In this document: positions 26,416 through 35,612 of the stretch, one piece after another
Layout: each line of letters begins with the position of its first letter
How positions within the stretch are numbered: position 1 is the first letter of the stretch
Assembly: GCF_004005945.1 (NCBI RefSeq)
Contig: NZ_SACS01000026.1
Span: 1-51,632 of the forward strand
DNA from: Rheinheimera riviphila
GTDB taxonomy: Bacteria; Pseudomonadota; Gammaproteobacteria; Enterobacterales; Alteromonadaceae
Length of the DNA: 51,632 bases
Reading direction: 5' to 3'
The notes under the pieces: generated by a model
Database searches by the model: none
Seen by the model: the letters and a program-made list of their open reading frames with translations, nothing else
What the model was told of the DNA's origin: nothing
Translations under genes and position numbers: made by a program

Positions 26416-27357
26416 ATGAGTCTGGAAGTAGAATTAAAACTGTGGGTGACAGCCCCGATGTCAGCGGCACTGCTGCAACAGGTCAGCGACAGTTGGCCGA
26501 CATTGGCCAAAGAGGTGCAGTCGCAGCCTCCGGTGACGTTACTAAATGCTTATTTTGAAACTGGCTCGCAGTGGTTTCGCCGCCACGACGCGGGGCTGCG
26601 TACCCGCTGTAAAAATGGTCAATACCAGCAGACGATTAAACTGGCGGGTCAGCAATTGGGCGCCGCCCATGTGCGGCCGGAATACAATCAGCCTTGTGCT
26701 GGCGTTACTCCGCAGCTGGCTGATTTTCCTGTAGAAATTTGGCCAGAAGGCACCGATATCGCCGCTTTGCAGCAGCAACTCCAGGAATTGTTCCGTACCG
26801 ATTTTGTCCGCCATTGTTGGGTACTAACCTTACAGGACGGTACCACAGTGGAAGCCGTGCTGGATCAGGGCCAGGTTCTGGCAGACGGGCGCAGTCAGCC
26901 GCTGCTGGAAATTGAGCTTGAACTTATGACAGGTGATGCGCAGCAGCTGTTTTTGTTGGCGCAGCAGTTGTTGCAATGCTTGCCACTTTGTTTAGGCTTT
27001 CAGTCCAAAGCCGAGCGTGGTTATCGGTTAGCGCAGCAACAGCCGTTGCAGTTGGCGCCGGTCGCTGCCGATCCGGCGTTAAGTTTCAGCCTGTTATTAC
27101 GCCAGTTACAGCAGAATTTATGGTTGCAGCATTTGGCACAGCAGCCTGAGGAACAGCAGCTGCTTGGCGCCGCAATAGCTCAACAGTGGCAGCAGTTGCA
27201 GCAGTTGCAGCGATTATTATCGACGCAACCGGATCAACAACTGCAACCGTTATTACAACGTGCCGCCAGTCTCGAACTGACCCAATCCACAGCGCTGTCG
27301 TTATGGCTGCTGGATTTTTCCGGTTGGCTGTTAGCGCAACCGGTTGGAGCCGTCTGA
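26416..27357 (+). CDS. ygiF: CYTH domain inorganic triphosphatase (YgiF-like, short)
   Basis: ATG 26416 is chosen because it places the ExExK metal/phosphate motif (EVELKL) at residues 4-9, as in the family; the frame is open farther upstream. The 313 residues carry a CYTH tunnel domain (about 1-205) that cleaves inorganic triphosphate, then a short helical, glutamine-rich tail. E. coli YgiF has 433 residues with a full CHAD domain, so the CHAD part here is reduced to about 90 residues. The stop is one base before the glnE start, so the two are co-transcribed as in E. coli. Confidence 0.9.
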   Translation: MSLEVELKLWVTAPMSAALLQQVSDSWPTLAKEVQSQPPVTLLNAYFETGSQWFRRHDAGLRTRCKNGQYQQTIKLAGQQLGAAHVRPEYNQPCAGVTPQLADFPVEIWPEGTDIAALQQQLQELFRTDFVRHCWVLTLQDGTTVEAVLDQGQVLADGRSQPLLEIELELMTGDAQQLFLLAQQLLQCLPLCLGFQSKAERGYRLAQQQPLQLAPVAADPALSFSLLLRQLQQNLWLQHLAQQPEEQQLLGAAIAQQWQQLQQLQRLLSTQPDQQLQPLLQRAASLELTQSTALSLWLLDFSGWLLAQPVGAV

Positions 27358-27358
27358 A

Positions 27359-30190
27359 ATGAACAGCAATCCTCTGAGATGGCAGGCAAAACCAATTAGC
27401 GAACCATTGCAGCAAGCGGTGCAAAGCCAATTATCGTCGCTGCCGCTGGCCGCATTGACGCCCGCACAACTGGCACAAATCGAGCATTTAGTTGCCTGTA
27501 GCAGCTTCGCCGGTCGGGTGCTGTTGCAACAACCAGAACTGATGTCAATTCTGTTAGACGCTGAACCAATATCACAACTGCAGCTGACAACTGACGCCAC
27601 TGAAGCGCAGGTGATGAGCCAGTTGCGGCGGTATCGTAATGCGAGTCTGGTGCAAATTCTGGCCGACGATGTGTTTGCCAGGCAATCGGTAGCACAGTCG
27701 CTGAAACGGGTATCGCTGCTGGCCGATGAACTGATTAACGCCGCTTATCACTGGGCCTACGCCGAGCTCGCCAAGCAATGGGGGCAGCCACTGGATGAAC
27801 AAGGTCAACCGATGCCGCTGCTCATTCTTGGCATGGGTAAACTGGGAGGCGGCGAGCTGAATTTCTCCTCCGACATCGATTTAATTCTGGTGTATCCACA
27901 AAATGGTGACACTAGCGGTGGCCGGCGCAGCTCGGAAAATCAGCAGTTTTACACCAGGCTCGGCCAGAAGTTGATTGCGCTGTTGCATCAGGTCACCGCT
28001 GATGGCTTTGTCTATCGGGTGGATATGCGGTTGCGGCCTTTTGGCGATAGCGGCCCGCTTGTGCTGAGTTTCGCTGCTTTTGAAGATTATTATCAGGCGC
28101 AAGGCCGTGACTGGGAACGTTACGCCATGCTCAAAGCGCGGATTTTAAACCCGCGAGAGCCGTTCGCTCAAGAACTGACCTCGATGCTCAAACCCTTTGT
28201 CTATCGGCGTTACATCGATTTTTCCGCCATTGAATCTTTGCGCCGGATGAAACAACTGATCGAGCAGGAAAATCGCCGCCGCAATCGCATCGACAATATT
28301 AAACTTGGTGCCGGCGGTATTCGGGAAGTGGAATTTATAGTGCAAACGCTGCAGCTTATTCGCGGCGGCCGTATTCCGCAGTTGCAACAACCGTCGATTT
28401 TTCTGGCGTTGCAGGCACTGGCGGACAACGAAATTCTGACCCAAGCCCAGGCGGATGCACTGCTGCAGGATTACCTGATTTTACGCCAGGTCGAACAATC
28501 ACTGCAGGGCATGGACGATCAACAAACCCAAACCTTACCTGCAGATCCATTGGCGCGGGAACGACTGGTGCTGGCCTGCGCCGCAACCGATTGGGATGAT
28601 TTATCCCAGCGCATTAATCAGGCGATGGCCCGCGTCCATCAGCAGTTTAAACAAGTGATCGCGCACGAAGACAATGCTGAACCTGAGCAAGTGTTACTGG
28701 GACGAATTCTCTGGGACAGCGAGTTGTCGGCAGTTGAACTTGCTGATGAAATCAACTGGTTAGCGGCTGAAGATGCAGTGCAGCTGGTCGAAGCGGTGGT
28801 GCAGTTTAAACACGATTGTCAAAAACGCAGTGTTGGCCCGCGTGGGCGGGAATTGCTGGCAAAACTGATCCCGCAACTGTTGCATGATCTTGAACTAGAG
28901 CAGGCTGGATCGGCGGTGTTAAGCCGCGTGCTGGTGGTATTCCGGCAAATTGTCAGCCGTACCGCTTATCTCGAATTGTTATTTGAAAACCCCAAAGCCT
29001 TGCAGCAACTGGTGAAACTCTGTGGCCGCAGTGGCTGGTTATCGACCCATCTGGCACGGTATCCAATGTTGCTCGATGAGCTGATAGACCCGGAATTATT
29101 GTATCAGGTGGCGACAGTCGCCGATTATCGCGACCGCTTACGTTTGCAGCTGTTACGGGTGCCGGAAGATGATTTAGAACTGGTGATGGAAACGCTACGC
29201 CAATATAAACAGGCGCAGCAGTTACGGATTGCCGCTGCCGATATCACCGGCATTTTGCCATTGATGAAAGTCAGTGATCACCTGACTTGGCTGGCCGAAG
29301 CGGTGATGGAAAAAGTGGTGGATTTAGCCTGGCAGCAAATGGTTGAAAAATATGGGTATCCGGCTGGTCTTGCTGCCGGTTCGCCAAAAAATTTCGCCGT
29401 CGTGGCGTACGGCAAACTTGGTGGGTTGGAGCTCGGTTATGGCTCAGACTTAGATTTAGTCTTTTTACATCAATGTGATTCGCTGGCCGATACCAGTGGC
29501 GACCGGGCCATTGATTCGCGGCAGTTCTATTTAAAACTGGTACAACGAATTTTGCATTTGTGTACCACCCGCACCGCTAGTGGTGTGCTTTATGACGTCG
29601 ACACCCGCTTGCGTCCGTCCGGAAATGCCGGTTTGCTCACAGTACATATTGAAACCTATCGGGATTATTTATTGCAAGACGCCTGGACCTGGGAACATCA
29701 GGCCTTGGTGCGCACCCGGTTGATTTATGGTGATGCAGTGATTGCCAGGCGTTTTGACGATATTCGCGCTGAAGTGCTGGCTAAGCCCCGCGATTTACCA
29801 AAACTGCAAACCGATGTGGTGGAGATGCGGCAAAAGCTGCGGGAACATCATGGTGTTGATAATGCTGAAGTCAAACATGCCAGCGGTGGGGTGGTTGATT
29901 TGGAATTTATCAGCCAGTATCTGGTGCTGGCCTATGCCGCGAAGTTTCCGTGCTTGTATCAATACAGCGACAATATCCGCATTCTGGATGCGGCGGTGGT
30001 CGCCGGTTTAATGCCATTAGCACAGGCCGCATTATTGCAGCAGGCTTATCGCGATTTACGTGGCGTCAGTCATCGGCTAACACTAGAGCCGGTTGATACC
30101 ACTGATTTGCCGGATGTCAGCGCGGCGATGCAACAAGTGCAGGCTAGTTGGGCCTTGGTGCTGGAGACCGCGCCGGTGCTTCCGCATTAA
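27359..30190 (+). CDS. glnE: bifunctional glutamine synthetase adenylyltransferase / adenylyl-removing enzyme
   Basis: It adds AMP to glutamine synthetase, or removes it by phosphorolysis, under PII control, and so sets nitrogen assimilation. ATG 27359 lies one base after the upstream stop; 943 residues, close to the 946 of E. coli. Two nucleotidyltransferase domains are intact. The N-terminal de-adenylylation domain has GMGKLGGGELNFSSDIDL near 160, and the C-terminal adenylylation domain has AYGKLGGLELGYGSDLDL near 680. Each is followed by a helical bundle. The last 47 bases overlap, on the other strand, the end of the next gene. Confidence 0.97.
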   Translation: MNSNPLRWQAKPISEPLQQAVQSQLSSLPLAALTPAQLAQIEHLVACSSFAGRVLLQQPELMSILLDAEPISQLQLTTDATEAQVMSQLRRYRNASLVQILADDVFARQSVAQSLKRVSLLADELINAAYHWAYAELAKQWGQPLDEQGQPMPLLILGMGKLGGGELNFSSDIDLILVYPQNGDTSGGRRSSENQQFYTRLGQKLIALLHQVTADGFVYRVDMRLRPFGDSGPLVLSFAAFEDYYQAQGRDWERYAMLKARILNPREPFAQELTSMLKPFVYRRYIDFSAIESLRRMKQLIEQENRRRNRIDNIKLGAGGIREVEFIVQTLQLIRGGRIPQLQQPSIFLALQALADNEILTQAQADALLQDYLILRQVEQSLQGMDDQQTQTLPADPLARERLVLACAATDWDDLSQRINQAMARVHQQFKQVIAHEDNAEPEQVLLGRILWDSELSAVELADEINWLAAEDAVQLVEAVVQFKHDCQKRSVGPRGRELLAKLIPQLLHDLELEQAGSAVLSRVLVVFRQIVSRTAYLELLFENPKALQQLVKLCGRSGWLSTHLARYPMLLDELIDPELLYQVATVADYRDRLRLQLLRVPEDDLELVMETLRQYKQAQQLRIAAADITGILPLMKVSDHLTWLAEAVMEKVVDLAWQQMVEKYGYPAGLAAGSPKNFAVVAYGKLGGLELGYGSDLDLVFLHQCDSLADTSGDRAIDSRQFYLKLVQRILHLCTTRTASGVLYDVDTRLRPSGNAGLLTVHIETYRDYLLQDAWTWEHQALVRTRLIYGDAVIARRFDDIRAEVLAKPRDLPKLQTDVVEMRQKLREHHGVDNAEVKHASGGVVDLEFISQYLVLAYAAKFPCLYQYSDNIRILDAAVVAGLMPLAQAALLQQAYRDLRGVSHRLTLEPVDTTDLPDVSAAMQQVQASWALVLETAPVLPH

Positions 30191-30770
30191 GATGCGTGCA
30201 ATTGCTGTCGAGAAACGGGTTATGTTTGTCGGTGATCACCGCCGCCCGTTCTTTGGGGCACAAAAATACTAAAATCGGTGTTTGGAAGTCTGGTGCGATG
30301 GCGGTGGCGATATCACGTAACGTGGCCAGGTAGTCGCCTTCGCTATGGAAATAATGCTTCACCACATAATCCTTGGGGAGCGTCCAAATCAATTCAATGC
30401 CTTCACTGCCAGCAAAGCCAGTCATTTGCTCGCGGATTTTACTGCCGGGCTGAAACTTACGTTGGGTGGAATTACCGGTCCAGTTCGGCCCCAGCTCCGG
30501 CACTGTGTTGGTGCGGGAGGCCAGGGTTTGGGTTAGTTTGTCGCTGGTGTCTGGTAACTCGACGATAAACTCTTTTGCGACATCTTTGCTGCCATCCAGC
30601 GAATAGCGGATTTGTTCATAAAAGTTGGTAAAAGTCTGGGCGGCAGTTTGCGACACCTTGACGGGTGCCTTGCTGGGGCTGCTTTGAAACAGATCCGGAC
30701 TGAACAACACCACAAATGCGATGATCAATAACACCACGGCTGCTGATAAGTGTTTAACCCAAAACCACAT
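30144..30770 (-). CDS. membrane-anchored protein with TcpQ/PilL-like C-terminal domain
   Basis: ATG 30770 is chosen for AAAGGA about nine bases ahead and for giving MWFWVKHLSAAVVLLIIAFVVLF, a single N-terminal membrane anchor; 208 residues. The C-terminal part (GIELIWTLPKDYVVKHYFHSEGDYLATLRDIATAIAP) resembles the TcpQ / PilL N-terminal type domain found in secretion and pilus proteins, but the match is from pattern only. Its 3' end runs 47 bases into the 3' end of glnE on the opposite strand. It may be followed by the acyltransferase gene in one transcript. Confidence 0.65.
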   Translation of the reverse strand: MWFWVKHLSAAVVLLIIAFVVLFSPDLFQSSPSKAPVKVSQTAAQTFTNFYEQIRYSLDGSKDVAKEFIVELPDTSDKLTQTLASRTNTVPELGPNWTGNSTQRKFQPGSKIREQMTGFAGSEGIELIWTLPKDYVVKHYFHSEGDYLATLRDIATAIAPDFQTPILVFLCPKERAAVITDKHNPFLDSNCTHLNAEAPARSPAPRPN

Positions 30771-30857
30771 GATGGCAATCCTTTTTTTGCTCGCAGTCGT
30801 CATACTAGTCAAAGAACCTGACCCTGCCAACTGCTAATTCACCGACCATCCTGAAGG

Positions 30858-31781
30858 TTAATAGTAGCTGGCGTCCGATTCTGCCGGGCGGGTTTTAAAA
30901 CGACGATGTAGCCACATATATTGGCCAGGCGCCTGCAAGACCGCTTGTTCGACAATCTGATTGACCCGCGTAATGTCAGCGACATCATCGCCAGTCGGGA
31001 AATTTTTCAGCGCAGGCAAGGCTTGAACCCGATACCCTTTATTACCAGGCAAACTTTGGGTATAGACCGGCACCACACTGCAATTGGCGGCTTTGGCGAA
31101 TAACGACGTGCCCGTGGTGGAGGCGGTATCCGCGACGGCGAAGAAGGGGACAAACACCGCACGCTTGCGGCCGTAGTCTTGATCCGGCAGGTAAAAACAA
31201 ATTTCGCCGCCGTTTAAAGCTTCGATTAAGCCTTTCACATCCCGTTTACCAATCATGTATTTATTGCTGCGAATACGGCCGCGGTACATGAAAAATTCCA
31301 TCAGCGCATTGTTGTGTGGGCGGTAAAAACCAACGCTGGGGTGCGTCAGACCAATCACCCGACCGGCCGCTTCTAAGTGCAGCATGTGGGTCGCCAGCAG
31401 TAACACGCCTTTGCCCTGGTCAAGTTCCGCCTGGATATGTTCAAAGCCGTCAAATTGCGCCAGTTTCTTAAAGCGCCAATCCGGCCACCACCAACCAATA
31501 ATAGTTTCAATCAGTGCACAACCGGTTTGCCGGGCGTTTTCCTGTAGCAGTTGGTCTCGCTCGGCCGTAGTTTTTTCCGGAAAACATAGTTCCAGGTTAC
31601 GGCTGGCGATTTTGCGGCGGGATTTTAATAACTTAAAGGTTAACAGACCCAAGCCACGACCCAACGCCATCAGCCAGGAATAAGGCAACCAACTCAGTAA
31701 ATAAGCCAGGCCTAACCCCAGCCACAATAACCAGTAACGTGGATGCAATAACGATAATTGAAATGGCGGAGACTTGATCAA
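30858..31781 (-). CDS. lpxL: LpxL-type lipid A lauroyl/myristoyl acyltransferase
   Basis: 307 residues with an N-terminal membrane anchor (WLLWLGLGLAYLLSWLPYSWL). The acyltransferase HxxxxE motif reads THMLHLEAAG near 132-137. Later blocks typical of Kdo2-lipid IVA acyltransferases are present (FYRPHNNALMEFF, RDVKGLIEALNGG, CFYLPDQDYG, GQYMWLHRRFKTRP). It transfers a secondary acyl chain to lipid A on the inner face of the inner membrane. LpxL and LpxM/LpxP cannot be told apart with certainty from this alone; LpxL is the most general name. Confidence 0.88.
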   Translation of the reverse strand: MIKSPPFQLSLLHPRYWLLWLGLGLAYLLSWLPYSWLMALGRGLGLLTFKLLKSRRKIASRNLELCFPEKTTAERDQLLQENARQTGCALIETIIGWWWPDWRFKKLAQFDGFEHIQAELDQGKGVLLLATHMLHLEAAGRVIGLTHPSVGFYRPHNNALMEFFMYRGRIRSNKYMIGKRDVKGLIEALNGGEICFYLPDQDYGRKRAVFVPFFAVADTASTTGTSLFAKAANCSVVPVYTQSLPGNKGYRVQALPALKNFPTGDDVADITRVNQIVEQAVLQAPGQYMWLHRRFKTRPAESDASYY

Positions 31782-32373
31782 GGCGGGTCCTCAAACTGCA
31801 AAAACGGCATTGTAACCGAAATCCCGGCTGAAAACAGGTCACAGCGGAACCTGGTTGAAACCTGACTTTCAGCGCTAATACCCATGAGCAAGTTTTTTTG
31901 CGTCTGGTAAGTACTCAGGCTCTTTTCTCACACCCGAATCAGTCTGAATTGTTACGCCATTGAAGAAAAGGTCAACACGCTTTAATCCTGGCATCTGTGG
32001 CGAAGTCCGGAAGATCTGTTGGGCTGGGGTAGATCTACGATTTTACCTTGGATCAAGCCGGTTAAAACAACATGTTGGGAGATCCGACGAAAAGCACTCT
32101 AATGACTCATCTAAGCTTGTTGAAGAAAAAAGCATGTTTATAGCTATTCTGTCAGCTGTTGTTAACTAAAAAATCTTGACGCGCCGTAGTTTCCATACAG
32201 GCTACATTTTCAATGTTACATAACATTTTTATTACCTTTTAAGTTTGATTGCAGCATAAATATCATTTAAATATCAAATAAACGAAAAAAGATCGCCTTT
32301 TGGGGATGTTAATTTCAACAGCCACTGAACCCTTCAGTGGACTGCTCTGCGCAGTCATTCACTAACAAAAGGA
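31782..32373. other. 592-bp gap before the toxin locus
   Basis: I see no convincing gene; a TTG-started frame at 31960-32169 has no family features. The gap holds an operator-like inverted repeat, AATGTTA-CA-TAACATT (32212-32227), and two hairpins directly ahead of the toxin gene (listed separately). It is more AT-rich toward its right half. Confidence 0.6.
32322..32356 (+). promoter_or_regulatory. two consecutive leader hairpins ahead of the toxin gene
   Basis: CCACTGAA (32322-32329) pairs perfectly with TTCAGTGG (32333-32340) around CCC. GACTGC (32340-32345) then pairs with GCAGTC (32351-32356) around five bases. The ribosome-binding site AAAAGGA follows at 32367. Without a U-run they are not simple terminators; a translational or RNA-stability control is possible. 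Confidence 0.55.
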
Positions 32374-32382
32374 ATGTTGTTT

Positions 32383-33075
32383 ATGTTGAATTTGCTCTCT
32401 CTCAGGGCGCACAACCGCAGCCGTCGCTGGTTATCGCTCGCTGTTGTACTCTGGTCTGCAACTCAGTTGTTGCCTGCTGCGGCCAGCAGCGATAAAGCCA
32501 CTCAACTTGAGGCCAAAAAATTTGCTGCCGGTGAATTGTTACCGCTACGCGCTATTGACAGTGGCATGTTGCCTAATTCCGTCAGCCAGAAAACCGCAGA
32601 GCGCCAGCTGCTGGAACTGGCAGCGCCACTGCAACCCAGTCCGGCAGTACGGCCAGCGGATGCTGATCAGTTAGTCCGGCAATCAGTTTCGAGCTCCAGT
32701 GTTGATACTGTCATTACTGCGGATCTACAGCAACTGGCCGACAGTCTGAATCGTGATCCACTCGCGATTTACCGGCATTTTATTCAGCAATACACCTTTG
32801 AACCTTTTTACACCGGAGCGTTAAAAGGGGCGCAGGAAACTTTTTTCCAAAAAGCCGGTAATGATACCGACTTGGCCAGCGCGCTGATCACCACTTTAAG
32901 AGCCGCAGGGATCCAGGCACGTTATGCCACTGCCACAGTCCGGTTTGATCCGACCCAGGTGCCCGACTGGATTGGGACTCAGGATCTGACCAGGGCAGCC
33001 AATATACTGGCGACCGCTGGTTATAGCCCGAAGTTGTATCAGGATGCACAAAAAAGCCGGTGGCTTTGGAACTGA
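32383..33075 (+). CDS. N-terminal part of a secreted polymorphic toxin (transglutaminase-like domain), frame ends early
   Basis: ATG 32383 lies nine bases after AAAAGGA; ATG 32374 is nearer than a ribosome would allow. It has a basic N-terminus and a signal peptide (SLAVVLWSATQLLPAAAS), so it is exported. From about residue 120 it shows the transglutaminase-like fold (DPLAIYRHFIQQYTFEPFYTG, then AGNDTDLASALITTLRAAGIQARYATATV). The catalytic Cys position holds Asp, as in a non-catalytic subgroup. The frame runs off at a run of six A (33050-33055) and stops at 33075, while the rest of the transglutaminase domain continues in the -1 frame (LKRVWVEFYQPATASWQSLDPSFK). It is one gene with the next entry, broken or recoded. 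Confidence 0.8.
   Translation: MLNLLSLRAHNRSRRWLSLAVVLWSATQLLPAAASSDKATQLEAKKFAAGELLPLRAIDSGMLPNSVSQKTAERQLLELAAPLQPSPAVRPADADQLVRQSVSSSSVDTVITADLQQLADSLNRDPLAIYRHFIQQYTFEPFYTGALKGAQETFFQKAGNDTDLASALITTLRAAGIQARYATATVRFDPTQVPDWIGTQDLTRAANILATAGYSPKLYQDAQKSRWLWN
33050..33056 (+). other. frame change at AAAAAAG inside the toxin gene
   Basis: Six A then G. Reading CAA AAA AGC in the first frame leads to a stop after eight further codons. Reading AAA AAG CCG from one base back enters the 831-residue frame. One extra A, or a -1 slip on AAA, joins both parts. The run is of the kind where polymerase or ribosome slippage, or a sequencing error, is possible. Confidence 0.8.
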
Positions 33076-35555
33076 AACGGGTCTGGGTCGAATTTTATCA
33101 GCCGGCGACCGCCAGCTGGCAGTCGCTGGACCCGAGCTTTAAACCACACAGCCTGAGCCGCGGCAGCAATCTGCATCAGGCTGCCGGCAGTGATCCGGCC
33201 GATTTATACCGGGAACTGGACCGCAACGGTCTGTTAAACAACCCGGATATGATTGCCGAACCTAACCTGGATCTGGTCGATACCGTGGTGGACCAGCATA
33301 TGAGCAGAACTGCCGAATATCTGGCAGGTCAGCCCACCCTGACACCGGCACAAGCGATTAATCCAAGAACAGTGATCGTGACGACGGTCAGTGCACTGCC
33401 AACAACGCTGCCATTCACCATTCAGGGAACTGTCAGCCGTTTTGATGAATTAACCGACAGCCAGCGCCAGCATATCCAGGTAGCACTGCCGGGGTTCAGT
33501 CATAAAATCAGCCGGCCGGCGGTAGCTGCCAAGCGCTTGACCGTTGACTATGTGGCAGCCACTGCAGCCGATCAAAGCAAAATTGCTGCGGCCGGTGGCA
33601 TTTTAAACGTGCAGTACAAAGGCGTTAATCTGAAGCCACAATTGCGGCTGGCCGGCACTGTGATTGCCACAGGCTCTGCGGTCAGTGTCGGCAGTTACCA
33701 GGTGATGAAAGTCACTTTCTGGCAAGGTGGCTCTAGCAAAGACAGTGTCAGCCATAATGTTACCGCCGGCGGTATTTATGCCATCGCGCTGGATACACAA
33801 AAAGTCGGCAGCGAAAAACTGAAACGTTCAGCAGAACTGCTGAATCAGCTGAAAAATACCTATCAGAACAATGTGCTGGATGAAGCTTTTGCCGGCGAGT
33901 ATTTACATTTTCTCGGCATGTCGTACTTCCGCCAGTTGGATAACGCCATTGATAACATCAGTGCCAGTTCCAATGCTGTGATTTTTCATCAGCTGTCAGA
34001 AGCTCTGATCTCTATTGATCTGAGCGCGCGTCCAAATGGTCAGGGTCAGTTCCTGATGTCAGTTGGTCAGCGCGGCATTGATGCACCGCGCAATATCTAC
34101 AGCCTGTTCAGCGCCAACAATGACAGCAGTTTTAATGCTGCGGCCACGTTATTAACCGTCGGGTACGCTGCTTCTGCACTGGAACATGCGGTGTTTGAAA
34201 AAACCGCTGGCTGGCCGTCGGTGTCAACTATGTCATTTTTGCGCTTTGCGGCCAATCACGAAATCCCGATTTACAGTATCACCAAAGCCAATGCCGCCAC
34301 CGTATTGCCGCAACTGGATTTACCGACTGAGCTGAAAAACAGTCTGCAACAGGCGGTAAACGCCGGCCGGCATGTGATCACACCGCAACGGCAGCTGAAA
34401 GTCGGTAAATGGCTGGGGCTGGGGTACATCGTTCTGGATCCGACCACGGGTGCGGCCGGTTTTATGATCAATGGCGGTCAGGCCGGTGGCCGGCAAAACT
34501 TTACCCCGATGGATTTACCGACAACCAACCGCAACTTGCTGCAGGATGTCGGTTATGCCATCAGTGCGATTGCGAATGGTGTGCTGTACGGCGAGTTTGA
34601 TAAAACTGCTTATGACACATCTTACGCCAGTAACCTCAGTCAGGGTGCTGCCTTTGTCTCTGATTTGTTAGTGGTGGGCGACCTTCGCAATATCGGCATC
34701 ACTATGTGGGATTACACCTTTAACAATGGCAGTGGCAGCAGTGTGGCATTAGCCGCCGCCGGCATTGTTCCGATTTTTGATGTTAGTAAAAAAGGCTACA
34801 AAATTGCCAGTTCCTATTTTGACAATATTGGCCAGTCCACCAGCAAACAGTTGTATGACAATTTAGGCCCTGACAGCAATAAAGCGCTCGCCAATCTGTT
34901 TAAACAAAGTGACAATCTCAGCAGCAATAGTACCAAACTGGGCGGTCAGTTTAATGCAGTGGCCACAACAGCCAGCCGTAATGGGTTGAATTTTAACAAT
35001 ATTGCGGTTCAGGATGGTCAGGCTTATTTACGCCATCTCGGTATTCCGACGGGTCAGCTTGATACCCCGACCAAAGCTTTGTTAGGTGAAAAAGCTGCGA
35101 TAGACTACAGCACCAGACAGCGTGGCATGAGCTGTTATTTCTGTAATGGCACGCCCAACCAGCATGGTATTGACAGTATTTTCAAAGATGCCCAAGGCAA
35201 TTTTGTCATTACTGAATCCAAGTTTATCGGCACCGGCAGTAATTTCGGCGTGGGGTCATTAGCTGGTTCCGGCGCCAATAAACAGATGACGGATACCTGG
35301 TTGTTTGGCCAAAACTTAGACGCTGGAATGGATAGCGCCTTGTTTCGCACCCCGGGGATGACTACACAACAAAAGAGCGAACTTTGGACAACTTTTAAAA
35401 ATGGTAATGTGCGCAAGCAAGTTGTGGTAGTGACCGATCAACACCGTGGGATTGGTGTCACCGACAAATTAAGCAAGCACCCAGAATTTGCCGGTACAAC
35501 TGCAAAATCCAAGCTAGATCATATCGTGATTATTGAATTACCGATTAAACCGTAA
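33060..35555 (+). CDS. main part of the polymorphic toxin, C-terminal PD-(D/E)xK-like nuclease domain
   Basis: 831 residues in the -1 frame relative to the preceding part; GTG 33060 is only the first possible codon, not a likely start. It begins with the closing strands of the transglutaminase-like domain (VWVEFYQPATASWQSLDPSF). A long region without known motifs follows, including a glycine-rich stretch (GLGYIVLDPTTGAAGFMINGG) and a pre-toxin-like segment. The last ~150 residues look like a toxin tip: CYFCNGTPNQHGIDSIFKD, then NFVITESKFIGTG. This gives D...ExK, the core of restriction-nuclease-type toxins. The gene directly behind it encodes a probable immunity protein. The target would be DNA or RNA of rival cells; this is inferred. 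Confidence 0.75.
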   Translation: MALELKRVWVEFYQPATASWQSLDPSFKPHSLSRGSNLHQAAGSDPADLYRELDRNGLLNNPDMIAEPNLDLVDTVVDQHMSRTAEYLAGQPTLTPAQAINPRTVIVTTVSALPTTLPFTIQGTVSRFDELTDSQRQHIQVALPGFSHKISRPAVAAKRLTVDYVAATAADQSKIAAAGGILNVQYKGVNLKPQLRLAGTVIATGSAVSVGSYQVMKVTFWQGGSSKDSVSHNVTAGGIYAIALDTQKVGSEKLKRSAELLNQLKNTYQNNVLDEAFAGEYLHFLGMSYFRQLDNAIDNISASSNAVIFHQLSEALISIDLSARPNGQGQFLMSVGQRGIDAPRNIYSLFSANNDSSFNAAATLLTVGYAASALEHAVFEKTAGWPSVSTMSFLRFAANHEIPIYSITKANAATVLPQLDLPTELKNSLQQAVNAGRHVITPQRQLKVGKWLGLGYIVLDPTTGAAGFMINGGQAGGRQNFTPMDLPTTNRNLLQDVGYAISAIANGVLYGEFDKTAYDTSYASNLSQGAAFVSDLLVVGDLRNIGITMWDYTFNNGSGSSVALAAAGIVPIFDVSKKGYKIASSYFDNIGQSTSKQLYDNLGPDSNKALANLFKQSDNLSSNSTKLGGQFNAVATTASRNGLNFNNIAVQDGQAYLRHLGIPTGQLDTPTKALLGEKAAIDYSTRQRGMSCYFCNGTPNQHGIDSIFKDAQGNFVITESKFIGTGSNFGVGSLAGSGANKQMTDTWLFGQNLDAGMDSALFRTPGMTTQQKSELWTTFKNGNVRKQVVVVTDQHRGIGVTDKLSKHPEFAGTTAKSKLDHIVIIELPIKP

Positions 35556-35612
35556 TACTGCACAGCGGCTGCCTCGCAGCCGCGTTTTTGCCTATGTGAG
35601 AAAGGGATATTT

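Noticed and set aside
31960-32169. Possible small gene starting at TTG
   Set aside because: There is no ribosome-binding site, no family pattern and atypical composition; it is probably chance.
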